Under the pieces are notes generated by a model, which was not told where the DNA came from, made no database searches, and was given only the letters and a program-made list of their open reading frames with translations. The position numbers and the translations under genes are program-made. A stretch of 64,000 bases of DNA. Origin: JAUMBM01 sp964645715. Lineage in GTDB: Bacteria; Bacteroidota; Bacteroidia; Chitinophagales; Saprospiraceae. This document shows positions 1-7,405 of the stretch, one piece after another; position 1 is the first letter of the stretch, and each line of letters opens with the position of its first letter. The stretch spans positions 1-64,000 of the forward strand of contig CAZYAO010000003.1 in assembly GCA_964645715.1 (NCBI GenBank). Direction: 5' to 3'.

Positions 1-30
1 GCAACGAAGAAGATGGTTGTAGTTGAGTAA
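1..30 (+). CDS. C-terminal end of an upstream gene (partial)
   Basis: Nine sense codons and a TAA stop (28-30) are open from the window edge, reading ATKKMVVVE. A strong terminator follows 25 bases later, which fits the end of a real gene. Nothing in the nine residues identifies the product, and the reading frame is inferred from the stop position only. Confidence 0.35.
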   Translation, partial: ATKKMVVVE

Positions 31-54
31 TCAACGAACAATAGTCTGAACAAT

Positions 55-85
55 GAGAAGGCTCCGGATATCCCGGGGCCTTCTC
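55..85 (+). terminator. Intrinsic terminator
   Basis: GAGAAGGC at 55-62 pairs with GCCTTCTC at 78-85, and the GC-rich interior can extend the stem. TGTTTT follows on the + strand. It separates the upstream gene from ruvX. Confidence 0.75.
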
Positions 86-179
86 TGTTTTAAGCTGAAC
101 TCTTTTGGGAGAAAAACTGTTTGCATCGAGGGATGATTTATGGTACGACTTTAAGGTTAATAAGTTTATAAGACTTAGT

Positions 180-187
180 TATCTTTG
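180..187 (+). promoter_or_regulatory. Bacteroidota-type -7 box (TATCTTTG) for ruvX-def
   Basis: TATCTTTG matches the Bacteroidota consensus TAnnTTTG exactly. Its last base is only six bases before the GTG start of ruvX at 193, so the transcript would begin at or next to the start codon. No clear -33 TTG is visible at the expected distance. Confidence 0.6.
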
Positions 188-192
188 TACCC

Positions 193-618
193 GTGGCAAG
201 AATACTGGCAATCGACTATGGGAGAAAGCGAACGGGAATAGCCGTTACTGATCCGATGCAAATAATTGCAAACGGACTCACGACGGTTCCCACCATGGAA
301 ATATTCGACTTTATCGATCGCTACCTGAACGAGGAGGAGGTGGAGCGCTTTGTGGTAGGCGAACCGCTATACCCTGACGGCAATCCGGCTCAGCTTGCAG
401 GAGAAGTAAAGCGTTTTGTTCAACAATTACAAAAGAGGTATGCTTCAATACCCGTGAGCATGCAGGATGAACGCTTCACTTCGGAGGAAGCAAAGGAGGC
501 TATTTTGCACAGTGGCATCAGGCAAAAAAAGCGCAGAGATAAATCGCTGGTTGACAAAGTAGCCGCAACAATTATTCTGCAACAATATCTTGAAGAGCAT
601 AAGTATAACAAGCTATGA
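193..618 (+). CDS. ruvX: RuvX/YqgF family Holliday junction resolvase-like protein
   Basis: A 141-residue RNase H-fold protein of the RuvX/YqgF family, linked to Holliday junction resolution and to pre-16S rRNA 5'-end maturation. The N-terminal AIDYGRKRTGIAVTD carries the first acidic residue, VVGEPLYPDG the conserved core strand, QDERFTSEEA the central acidic segment and DKVAATIILQQYL the C-terminal Asp helix. Length is normal for the family. The start is GTG at 193: no ATG lies upstream in frame, and the conserved N-terminal strand begins at once. It overlaps def by four bases (ATGA), so the two are translationally coupled in one operon. Confidence 0.95.
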   Translation: MARILAIDYGRKRTGIAVTDPMQIIANGLTTVPTMEIFDFIDRYLNEEEVERFVVGEPLYPDGNPAQLAGEVKRFVQQLQKRYASIPVSMQDERFTSEEAKEAILHSGIRQKKRRDKSLVDKVAATIILQQYLEEHKYNKL

Positions 619-1172
619 AACTACCCATATACGCTTATGGACAGCCAGTACTAAAGCAAAAGGCTGCCCCAATAACGGCTGATTATCCGGATCTCTCCAC
701 TTTAATAGCAAACATGTGGGAAACGATGTACGAAGCCCAGGGAGTTGGCTTGGCGGCGCCACAGATAGGGTTGCCAATTCGTCTTTTTGTAGTGGATACG
801 ACCCAGATGATGAAAAAGGGAGAGGAAGATGAGGGTATAAAGCAGGTTTTTATCAATGCTGAAATTATTGAAGAATCGGGAGAGCTCTGGTCATACGAAG
901 AGGGTTGCCTAAGTATTCCTGATATCAGGGGAGAGGTTGAGAGAAAAGAGACTGTACATCTTCGCTGGCAGGATGAATCTTTCATGCAGCATGAGGCGGT
1001 ATTTTCAGATATTCATGCACGGGTAATTCAGCATGAGTACGACCATATAGAGGGGAGACTGTTTATTGAATATCTGAAGCCTGTGAAAAAACGATTGATT
1101 CAGCGGAGACTGGAAAATATCCGTAAGGGGCATGTAGCTGCTGATTACAGGATGAAGTTTGCCGTGAGATAA
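615..1172 (+). CDS. def: Peptide deformylase
   Basis: This 185-residue metalloenzyme removes the formyl group from the N-terminal Met of nascent proteins. All three family motifs are present: GVGLAAPQIG (motif I), EEGCLSIP with the metal-binding Cys (motif II), and QHEYDHIEG, the HExxH metal site and catalytic Glu (motif III). Its ATG overlaps the ruvX stop, giving a ruvX-def operon driven by the promoter at 180-187. It converges with the RNase HI gene; only 34 bases separate the two stops and I see no strong terminator there. Confidence 0.97.
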   Translation: MKLPIYAYGQPVLKQKAAPITADYPDLSTLIANMWETMYEAQGVGLAAPQIGLPIRLFVVDTTQMMKKGEEDEGIKQVFINAEIIEESGELWSYEEGCLSIPDIRGEVERKETVHLRWQDESFMQHEAVFSDIHARVIQHEYDHIEGRLFIEYLKPVKKRLIQRRLENIRKGHVAADYRMKFAVR

Positions 1173-1206
1173 TTTCAGCTGTTTGGTCAGGAGGCGTAGG
1201 AGCGGA

Positions 1207-1839
1207 TTAGCCAGACTTTCTGCCAAAGTCGGCGGGAATCTCGCCCCAGTATTCCGTTTCCCATTTGAGTATAGGGTTTTCATAAGAATTATTAGCAAGC
1301 CAGTCCTCTGCTCTGTCAATAAGTTCAAATAATTCTTCGGTTGTGGCATTGCGACTGAGGGTTGTTTTGGCTTTCTTTTGGCGAACCCACTTAATAGCGG
1401 TTGCGGAATCAGAGTAGACAGGATAATGCAGCAATCCCTGTTTGGCAAGTAAAGCAAGTCCGTGGACAATCGCGAGAAACTCCCCAATATTATTCGTACC
1501 CAGCGGAAATTGCTTGTGGAAGACGCGTTCTTTATCGCGTGTGCGTACGCCCTGGTACTCCATAGGGCCGGGGTTTCCACTACAGGCAGCATCAACAGAT
1601 AAACTATCCGGATTAAAAGTTGAGCGTATGGAGGCGCTTTTACCCGCAGACACAGGTTGTTTGCCGGTTCGCATAAGGTGCTTGCCGGGCTCACTGTCGA
1701 ATGCAGCCACAGCTTCCTGCTGAGTCGGGAATTTCTTGTATTGCGCATCAGGAAAACCGTGAACCTGCTTCAGTACTTCATTCCAACTGCTATAGATTCC
1801 GGGTTTTTTGCCCTTCCAGACTACATAATAACTGGCCAT
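1207..1839 (-). CDS. rnhA: Ribonuclease HI with N-terminal viroplasmin/RHBD domain
   Basis: A 210-residue enzyme that cuts the RNA strand of RNA-DNA hybrids. Residues 1-45 (YYVVWKGKKPGIYSSW) form the viroplasmin-like hybrid-binding domain known from eukaryotic RNase H1. A linker of about 25 residues follows, then the catalytic domain: VDAACSGNPGP (first Asp), NNIGEFLAIVHGL (Glu), YSDSATAIKWV (Asp) and a C-terminal Asp near the end (EIPADFG). The two-domain form is common in Bacteroidota. The ATG at 1839 is followed directly by the conserved domain. It converges with def. Confidence 0.93.
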   Translation of the reverse strand: MASYYVVWKGKKPGIYSSWNEVLKQVHGFPDAQYKKFPTQQEAVAAFDSEPGKHLMRTGKQPVSAGKSASIRSTFNPDSLSVDAACSGNPGPMEYQGVRTRDKERVFHKQFPLGTNNIGEFLAIVHGLALLAKQGLLHYPVYSDSATAIKWVRQKKAKTTLSRNATTEELFELIDRAEDWLANNSYENPILKWETEYWGEIPADFGRKSG

Positions 1840-1989
1840 AGAATAAGACTTAAGATAGCTTTGGTTTGCCTGTTATGGTTAATGTGTGTTAGTCAAAGGA
1901 TAATTACTGGTGACTGTTTGGTGTGGTAAGGACTGCCTGCCCGCCATGAGAACAGCAAGATTGCGTCTCCAGTCTCTGTGGGTAATTAC

Positions 1990-1997
1990 TATATTTG
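1990..1997 (+). promoter_or_regulatory. -7 box (TATATTTG) for the TatD gene
   Basis: TATATTTG is an exact TAnnTTTG match 34 bases upstream of the ATG at 2032. A TTG at 1961-1963 is a possible -33 element, but the spacing of 26 is long. Its position excludes the in-frame upstream GTG at 1978 as the start codon. Confidence 0.6.
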
Positions 1998-2031
1998 TAC
2001 CCACATTGATGAGGCAAAAATAATAATAAGC

Positions 2032-2820
2032 ATGCATACGGAAGCGGTATTTATTGACACGCATACACATTTATATAGTCATGCATTTGACAGCGACAGG
2101 GAAGCGATGATCCGGAGAGCACTCGATAGTGGGGTGAAGTATATGTTACTCCCAAACGTTGATACAGCTTCCATAGCTTCCATGATACAACTTGAAGAGT
2201 CGTGGCCGGGCAATTGTTTTGCCATGATGGGGCTGCATCCCTGTTCTGTTGGAGAAAATAATGAGGAAGCGCTGAAGACAATAGAAGACTGGCTGCAGAA
2301 GCGCAAATTTGTGGCAGTTGGAGAAATTGGCATTGATCTGTATTGGGAAAAAAAGTGGTTATCTCAGCAGATAGAAGCATTCGAACTGCAGTGTCAATGG
2401 GCTACCGCATACGAACTTCCGGTAGTGATACACGCCAGAGAGTCAATAGATATATTAATTGAGTTGGTAGGTAAGCAGCCTGCCGGATCTCGGCGAGGTG
2501 TATTTCATTGTTTTACAGGTACGGAAAAACAGGCTGCAAAAATTGTAGAACTAGGCTATTTCCTGGGGATAGGAGGGGTGGTTACCTACAAATCAAGTGA
2601 TCTTAGGGAAGTGCTCAAATCGGTACCCGTGGAACGCATTCTGCTGGAAACGGATTCGCCCTATTTGGCGCCTGTACCTTATCGGTCTAAGAGAAATGAA
2701 AGTGCTTATCTGATCAATATTGCCCGACAGCTTGCAGCGGTATACGGACTAGGTTTGGATGAATTAGCTGAGATAACCACCAGAAACGCCGTGAATTTAT
2801 TCAGACTCCCTGTAGACTAA
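2032..2820 (+). CDS. TatD family metal-dependent DNase/hydrolase
   Basis: A 262-residue TIM-barrel metallohydrolase of the TatD family (3'-5' exonuclease/deoxyribonuclease activity is known for members). Metal ligands are seen in order: DTHTH near residue 10, the Glu of GEIGIDLYWE, the His of VVIHARES, the His of FHCFTG, and the Asp of LLETDSPYLAP. The start is placed at 2032, not at the GTG at 1978, because the promoter lies between them and the barrel begins immediately after this ATG. It is followed by an AT-rich gap before tRNA-Ser and appears monocistronic. Confidence 0.93.
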   Translation: MHTEAVFIDTHTHLYSHAFDSDREAMIRRALDSGVKYMLLPNVDTASIASMIQLEESWPGNCFAMMGLHPCSVGENNEEALKTIEDWLQKRKFVAVGEIGIDLYWEKKWLSQQIEAFELQCQWATAYELPVVIHARESIDILIELVGKQPAGSRRGVFHCFTGTEKQAAKIVELGYFLGIGGVVTYKSSDLREVLKSVPVERILLETDSPYLAPVPYRSKRNESAYLINIARQLAAVYGLGLDELAEITTRNAVNLFRLPVD

Positions 2821-3020
2821 AGCCTTTTTTTTGTCTTAATTATTTGATTTTCAGTTTTTTTTTGACTAGTTGAGAACTAATAAAGCCTTGTGCCAAAAAA
2901 AATTTTGATTTATTATTTCTTTTTGCAAATTTTGTGGCGCTGCAGCAGAGCAGCGATGTGCAAAAACAGTGGATGTCGGTCGTAAAATCAATAAAAAAGA
3001 TTTGTAGCCGGCATACAAAG

Positions 3021-3108
3021 GGAGAGGTGGCCGAGCGGTCGAAGGCGCACGCCTGGAAAGTGTGTATACTCCAAAAGGGTATCATGGGTTCGAATCCCAT
3101 CCTCTCCG
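3021..3108 (+). tRNA. tRNA-Ser (anticodon GGA)
   Basis: An 88-base class II tRNA. The acceptor GGAGAGG (3021-3027) pairs with CCTCTCC (3101-3107), with discriminator G at 3108. The anticodon stem CACGC/GTGTG encloses the loop CTGGAAA, so the anticodon is GGA, reading UCC and UCU. A long variable arm (TATACTCC...GGGTATC) and the T-loop GTTCGAATC are present. CCA is not encoded. AAGATTTG at 2997-3004 is one base off the -7 consensus and may be its promoter. Confidence 0.96.
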
Positions 3109-3157
3109 CCTGTACAAAAAGAATGTAACATTAACCATTTTGTAAACTTCGTTGGCT

Positions 3158-3988
3158 ATGCGACAACTATTTGCATTCCTGCTGGTCATTGGGCTGGCGG
3201 TTTCTTCAACTCTCAGCCTTCAGGCTCAGGACCAGACGGCTCCCGCTACGGAAGCTCAGGAAGTAATGGATACCACTGCTCCCGCAGAGGAGCCAGAAGC
3301 TGCTCCGGCTCCAACAACGGAGATTGCTCCGGCACCAGCGGAAGAGGCTGTTTCCGGCTATCAGTTGCTAAAGAAATACTTTATCGATGGTGACTGGCGG
3401 TTCATGAGTCTTGTATTGGTTACGTTTATTTTGGGTCTCGCTTTTTGTATTGAGCGGATTATCACCCTAAATATTGCTACTACCAATACAGATAAGCTCC
3501 TTTCAAACATCAATGACCGGCTTGCCAACAAGGATATGGCAGGTGCCATGGAGGTGTGTAAGTCTACGCCTGGCCCTACGGCAAGTGTACTCTTCGAAGG
3601 TTTGAAGAGTGCCAATGGTGGTCCTGAGGCTGTTGAAAAATCAATCGTAGCTTACGGCAGCGTTCAAATGGGTCTGCTTGAGCGTGGCTTGGTTTGGATC
3701 GCTCTTTTCATCGCACTCGCACCAATGTTGGGTTTCTTGGGTACGGTAATTGGTATGGTTCAGGCCTTCGACCGCATTGAAGCAGTTGGTGACCTTTCTC
3801 CTTCGGTAGTTGCCGGTGGTATTAAGGTGGCTCTTCTTACGACGGTATTCGGTCTGGTAGTTGCCATTATTCTCCAGATTTTCTATAACTACATCGTAAG
3901 TAAGATTGACGGTATTGTCAACAAAATGGAAGATGCTTCTATCGCGTTGGTTGATATCATGGAGGACAACAAAGTATTTAATAAATAA
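3158..3988 (+). CDS. exbB: ExbB/TolQ/MotA family proton channel
   Basis: The ExbB-type subunit of a proton-motive-force motor that powers TonB-dependent outer-membrane transport (276 residues). The first 23 residues (RQLFAFLLVIGLAVS...) form a signal-like hydrophobic segment. An Ala/Pro/Glu-rich periplasmic stretch of about 45 residues follows, then three membrane helices: one near residues 75-100, and two in the conserved channel domain (ALAPMLGFLGTVIGMV and GGIKVALLTTVFGLVVA). The N-terminal extension is typical of Bacteroidota ExbB. The start is ATG 3158; an in-frame TTG at 3152 is less likely. It is the first gene of a four-gene operon. Confidence 0.93.
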   Translation: MRQLFAFLLVIGLAVSSTLSLQAQDQTAPATEAQEVMDTTAPAEEPEAAPAPTTEIAPAPAEEAVSGYQLLKKYFIDGDWRFMSLVLVTFILGLAFCIERIITLNIATTNTDKLLSNINDRLANKDMAGAMEVCKSTPGPTASVLFEGLKSANGGPEAVEKSIVAYGSVQMGLLERGLVWIALFIALAPMLGFLGTVIGMVQAFDRIEAVGDLSPSVVAGGIKVALLTTVFGLVVAIILQIFYNYIVSKIDGIVNKMEDASIALVDIMEDNKVFNK

Positions 3989-4005
3989 GCTAAATCATTC
4001 TGACC

Positions 4006-4500
4006 ATGTATCAATTTCTGACGAAAAACGGTCAGGTGCTGGCTTTTGGCATAGGCGTTGTGCTAATTGTCATCTTTCTGGCAATATCAGTGTCAGGGGC
4101 AGGAAACTATAATTTCGCAGATATGACGGATGCTGATATGCGTGATGTCACTATCTTCGATTTTGGTCTCTGGACTTCAATATGCCTTTCTATAGCTGCA
4201 TCGCTGGGCCTTGTCTTGTTTGGCATATACCATGTGGTAACTGACATTAAGGGATCTGGTAAAGGCTTACTAGGTCTGCTAGGACTTGTGGCCATTTATG
4301 TTGCTGCCTACGCGCTTGCACCTGGAGAAGCAGGATCTGCTCCACTTCAGAATTCAATAGATAAATTTGCTGAATCAGGCAATGGTGTAATCACTGCCGG
4401 AAACCTGAAATTTATCGGAGGAAGTATCACAACTTCTCTTATTCTGGTAGGTGTTGCTGTTCTCGCTATGGTCTCCAGCGTTGTTAACATATTCAAATAA
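4006..4500 (+). CDS. Uncharacterised four-helix membrane protein in the exb operon
   Basis: I do not recognise a named family. The 164 residues show about four hydrophobic helices: residues 12-32, 50-72, 85-105 (LLGLLGLVAIYVAAYALAP) and 140-162. There is a short acidic loop after helix 1 (NYNFADMTDADMRDV) and a polar loop before helix 4. It starts 17 bases after exbB and ends 11 bases before exbD, so it is co-transcribed with the ion-motor genes and is probably a membrane partner or assembly factor of that complex. This role is inferred from position alone. Confidence 0.8.
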   Translation: MYQFLTKNGQVLAFGIGVVLIVIFLAISVSGAGNYNFADMTDADMRDVTIFDFGLWTSICLSIAASLGLVLFGIYHVVTDIKGSGKGLLGLLGLVAIYVAAYALAPGEAGSAPLQNSIDKFAESGNGVITAGNLKFIGGSITTSLILVGVAVLAMVSSVVNIFK

Positions 4501-4511
4501 TTACTCTTCCT

Positions 4512-5069
4512 ATGGCTAGAAGTAAATCTTCCAGAGACATGGTGAGTACGGAAATCAATGCTGGCTCAATGGCTGACATTGCCTTCTTGTTGCTCATTTT
4601 CTTTCTGGTAACAACAACCATCGCAGAGGACAGGGGTATCTTAGTTAAGCTACCACCGTGGTCGGATGAGGCACCGGAGACGCAGAAACTGAAGTCCCGT
4701 AACGTGTATTCGGTTCTGGTCAATGCCCAAAATCAACTTCTCGTCAGGGGAACTCCTATGGAGATCGATCAGCTTCGCCAAAATACTAAGGATTTCATCG
4801 CCAATCCGACCGGAAGGCCAGATTATGCGGAAAGACCTTCGCGCGCCATTATTTCTCTCAAAAATGATAGGGGTACCAACTACAAAACGTACCTCGAAGT
4901 CTACAACGAGTTGAAAGCTGCTTATAGTGAACTTTGGAACGAGCTCTCTCTCCGGAAATTTGGTGTCCCATACAGCGAGGATATGCCTTTGGCTCAGCGC
5001 AAAGCAATCAAAGATGAGATTCCTTTTGTAATCTCAGAGGCTGAACCAACGAATTTTGGGGAAGAATAG
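4512..5069 (+). CDS. exbD: ExbD/TolR family biopolymer transport protein (first copy)
   Basis: A 185-residue motor subunit with one N-terminal membrane helix (ADIAFLLLIFFLVTTTI, about residues 19-36) holding the conserved Asp that carries protons (ADIAFLL), then a periplasmic domain. The sequence before the helix, EINAGSMADIAF, matches the ExbD pattern in Bacteroidota. The periplasmic part is longer than in E. coli ExbD (about 140 residues). It lies directly downstream of the unknown membrane protein and about 100 bases upstream of a second exbD. Confidence 0.92.
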   Translation: MARSKSSRDMVSTEINAGSMADIAFLLLIFFLVTTTIAEDRGILVKLPPWSDEAPETQKLKSRNVYSVLVNAQNQLLVRGTPMEIDQLRQNTKDFIANPTGRPDYAERPSRAIISLKNDRGTNYKTYLEVYNELKAAYSELWNELSLRKFGVPYSEDMPLAQRKAIKDEIPFVISEAEPTNFGEE

Positions 5070-5169
5070 TAACCGTATGTCCAGATTTGCTGGATTTTTT
5101 ACCGGTCGGTAAGTTCATACATGTATACGAGCGAATCTATCGGTAGTCATCATTTCTAATTTGAAGTGT

Positions 5170-5637
5170 ATGAGTAAGTTTAATAAAAAAAGAGGGAAGA
5201 CAGCACCGGGGATTTCAACCGCGTCACTACCTGACATTGTATTTATGTTGCTGTTCTTCTTCATGGTTGTAACAGTCCTCAGAGATTCTGAGTTAAAAGT
5301 AAAGGTGGTTACGCCTTTCGCAACCGAACTTACCAAGTTGGAGGAAAAATCTTTGGTTAACTACGTATACGTGGGCCGGCCGGTCGAAAAGTTTCAGGCA
5401 ACCTATGGTACTAAGCCAAGAATCCAGCTGGGAGACAGGTTCTCAGAAATACGGGATATTCCTCTGTTTCTCGAGCAGCACAAGGTCAAAGTTCCAGAGG
5501 CAAAAAGGTCTCGGATTACCACTTCCCTGCGTATTGATGGTTCAGTCACTATGGGGATTGTTCAGGATGTCAAGACTCAGCTGCGTAAATCCGGCCAATT
5601 AAAGCTGAACTATTCGGCTAAAAAGCGTCCGGACTAA
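5170..5637 (+). CDS. exbD: ExbD/TolR family biopolymer transport protein (second copy)
   Basis: A 155-residue protein whose SLPDIVFMLLFFFMVVTVL helix (about residues 19-37) carries the conserved channel Asp. Its periplasmic domain is shorter than and different from the first copy's. It ends SAKKRPD. The start is ATG 5170 (MSKFNKK, basic cytoplasmic end) rather than the TTG at 5161. Paired ExbD paralogues after one ExbB are common in Bacteroidota and suggest a hetero-oligomeric ExbD. It is the last gene of the operon and is followed by a strong terminator. Confidence 0.92.
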   Translation: MSKFNKKRGKTAPGISTASLPDIVFMLLFFFMVVTVLRDSELKVKVVTPFATELTKLEEKSLVNYVYVGRPVEKFQATYGTKPRIQLGDRFSEIRDIPLFLEQHKVKVPEAKRSRITTSLRIDGSVTMGIVQDVKTQLRKSGQLKLNYSAKKRPD

Positions 5638-5676
5638 TCTTGGCTGTTACTTGGTGAAGGACAGTATCTGTCTCTC

Positions 5677-5728
5677 AAAAGAGAAAGAGGTTTGTATGCG
5701 CTCGCGTATACAGGCCTCTTTCTCTTTT
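5677..5728. terminator. Bidirectional intrinsic terminator
   Basis: AAAAGAGAAAGAGG (5677-5690) pairs perfectly with CCTCTTTCTCTTTT (5715-5728), and TGTAT/ATACA continues the stem inside. The A-run on the 5' arm and T-run on the 3' arm give a U-tract in both directions. It sits between the converging exbD and DUF4293 genes. Confidence 0.88.
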
Positions 5729-5738
5729 AGGTATTGAT

Positions 5739-6131
5739 TTATCGGAGGCGATCCATCGATTTTACAAGCTTCTCATCTTTACGGATGAAGTATATAGCCA
5801 TATAACCCAATAGCAGGGCTACGATGGGTAGCAGGCGTGCAACAGGGCGCGAGGCTTCGGCAATATTCGCCATACCCGCTGTGCCTGAAATGAATTGTAG
5901 ACCAAGTGCAAGCAGGGAGATAATAATGCCCAAGGTTGAGATCTTGATTTGCAGAGGTCTGTTTTTGAACAGGAAGATAGCTCCCCAATACGTGAGTCCT
6001 CCAATACCTGCAGAAAGAAGACCGGCTGCTTGTGAAGACACTACTCCACCTCCTTCCAGTGGCAGCAAAAGCAGGCCGAAGCAGCTCGCACCTGCAGCAA
6101 GCAAAAAAACAGATTGAATACGCTGTATCAT
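5739..6131 (-). CDS. DUF4293 family integral membrane protein
   Basis: A 130-residue four-helix membrane protein of a Bacteroidota family (DUF4293) with no known function. The N-terminus MIQRIQSVFLLAAG is the usual family start, so ATG 6131 is chosen over the in-frame TTG at 6140. Four hydrophobic segments are seen, with a charged C-terminal tail (IRKDEKLVKSMDRLR). It is monocistronic: a -7 box lies at 6154-6161 and a shared terminator at its 3' end. Confidence 0.82.
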   Translation of the reverse strand: MIQRIQSVFLLAAGASCFGLLLLPLEGGGVVSSQAAGLLSAGIGGLTYWGAIFLFKNRPLQIKISTLGIIISLLALGLQFISGTAGMANIAEASRPVARLLPIVALLLGYMAIYFIRKDEKLVKSMDRLR

Positions 6132-6153
6132 AACATTCAAGTTTTGTCTGATG

Positions 6154-6161
6154 CAAAGATA
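6154..6161 (-). promoter_or_regulatory. -7 box for the DUF4293 gene
   Basis: CAAAGATA on the + strand is TATCTTTG on the - strand, an exact consensus match 23 bases before the ATG at 6131. It forms a divergent pair with the box at 6185-6192. Confidence 0.6.
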
Positions 6162-6184
6162 GTGCAGCTTCGCAAGTTTAACTG

Positions 6185-6192
6185 TATCTTTG
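6185..6192 (+). promoter_or_regulatory. -7 box for the FAD oxidoreductase gene
   Basis: TATCTTTG is an exact match 49 bases before the ATG at 6242. The two divergent -7 boxes are only 23 bases apart, so the -33 regions of the two promoters overlap the opposite -7 boxes. Confidence 0.6.
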
Positions 6193-6241
6193 GAGATTGG
6201 AACCAGCAGCTTTTGTGCTGTAGCTAATCGGCAGTATAATC

Positions 6242-7396
6242 ATGGCACTTCGCTACGAGCTCAGTCATTGGGAGGCTGAAAGTTTTTTTTCAAAGATCGA
6301 TACGCTGATCGTCGGTGCGGGCATTGTTGGTCTGTCTGCCGCTTTGCACCTGCGAGCCAAATTTCCCAATCGAAGAATCGTTGTCGTCGACAGAGGACCT
6401 TTGCCCATAGGGGCGAGTACACGCAATGCAGGTTTTGCCTGTTTTGGAAGTATGACCGAACTGTTAGATGACCTGAGCAATCAGCCGGAGGAGTCGGTAT
6501 GGGCACTGGTTGCCATGCGCTACCAAGGTCTCGAGAAGCTCAGGCGCATGTTCGGTGAAGATGCTATTGGCTACCGCAAAAGTGGTGGCTATGAGTGTTT
6601 TTCCCCAAAGGAAGAAGATGCCTACGATGAGTGTCTTGGTCATCGTCATGTGTTTAATGAACGTATGCGGGCAATCACAGGTCTGCCTGATACGTTTGTT
6701 ATAGCAGACACACAAATAGCCAGTTTGGGGCTTGGAAATACTGCACACCTTTTGCTGAATGTTGCGGAAGGGGAGATTGATACAGGCAAGCTCATGCGCA
6801 CATTGCTTGATCAGGCTCACAAGGCTTCAATCGATGTTTGGGGCGGACTTGAGATTAGTGCTTTTGAAGAAGAGGTAGCAGGGGTAGTTGTCCATACCAA
6901 TCTCGGATGGAGCTTTTATGCCGGTAGTCTGCTGTTGGCAACCAACGCTTTTAGTCGACAACTGCAGCCCGACCTGCCGGTTGTCCCTGCACGTAATCAA
7001 GTGATGATTTCTACGCCTATTGATAACTTACGCCTCAAGGGATGTTTTCACTACCATAAAGGCTATGTTTATTTTCGACAACTGGGCAATCGGGTACTTT
7101 TGGGAGGGGCACGTCACCTGGATCTTACAGGGGAAACTACTGACAGCTTTGATCCACATCCCGGGATAAGGTCCTTTCTACGCCAATTTATGGCCGAAAC
7201 GATTCTTCCATATGCGCAGGGATGGACCATCGAGCGGGAGTGGAGTGGAATCATCGGCAGGGGAGATGCTAAGGTGCCTATCGTCAAAACTATAGGCAAT
7301 CGTTCTGTGGCAGCTGTCAGGCTGGGCGGAATGGGGGTAGCAATTGGCAGTGCAGTGGGGGCCCAGGCAGCAGACTTGTTGGCAGATTGTTGGTAG
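6242..7396 (+). CDS. FAD-dependent oxidoreductase, DadA/glycine oxidase type
   Basis: A 384-residue DAO-superfamily flavoenzyme, probably oxidising an amino acid or a related secondary amine. The FAD-binding Rossmann motif VGAGIVGLSAALHL lies near residues 24-37, followed by VVDRG, the acidic end of the second strand. STRNAGFACFG matches the conserved segment after it, and the C-terminal LGGMGVAIGSAVG is the second FAD-contacting glycine motif. The substrate cannot be read from the sequence. It has its own promoter, and the OstA-like gene follows nine bases after its stop, so the two may be co-transcribed without being functionally linked. Confidence 0.88.
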   Translation: MALRYELSHWEAESFFSKIDTLIVGAGIVGLSAALHLRAKFPNRRIVVVDRGPLPIGASTRNAGFACFGSMTELLDDLSNQPEESVWALVAMRYQGLEKLRRMFGEDAIGYRKSGGYECFSPKEEDAYDECLGHRHVFNERMRAITGLPDTFVIADTQIASLGLGNTAHLLLNVAEGEIDTGKLMRTLLDQAHKASIDVWGGLEISAFEEEVAGVVVHTNLGWSFYAGSLLLATNAFSRQLQPDLPVVPARNQVMISTPIDNLRLKGCFHYHKGYVYFRQLGNRVLLGGARHLDLTGETTDSFDPHPGIRSFLRQFMAETILPYAQGWTIEREWSGIIGRGDAKVPIVKTIGNRSVAAVRLGGMGVAIGSAVGAQAADLLADCW

Positions 7397-7405
7397 TGCA
7401 TACTC

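Noticed and set aside
1005..1748. Open frame of 247 codons on the - strand overlapping def and RNase HI
   Set aside because: It runs across two real genes in another frame and shows no family motif.
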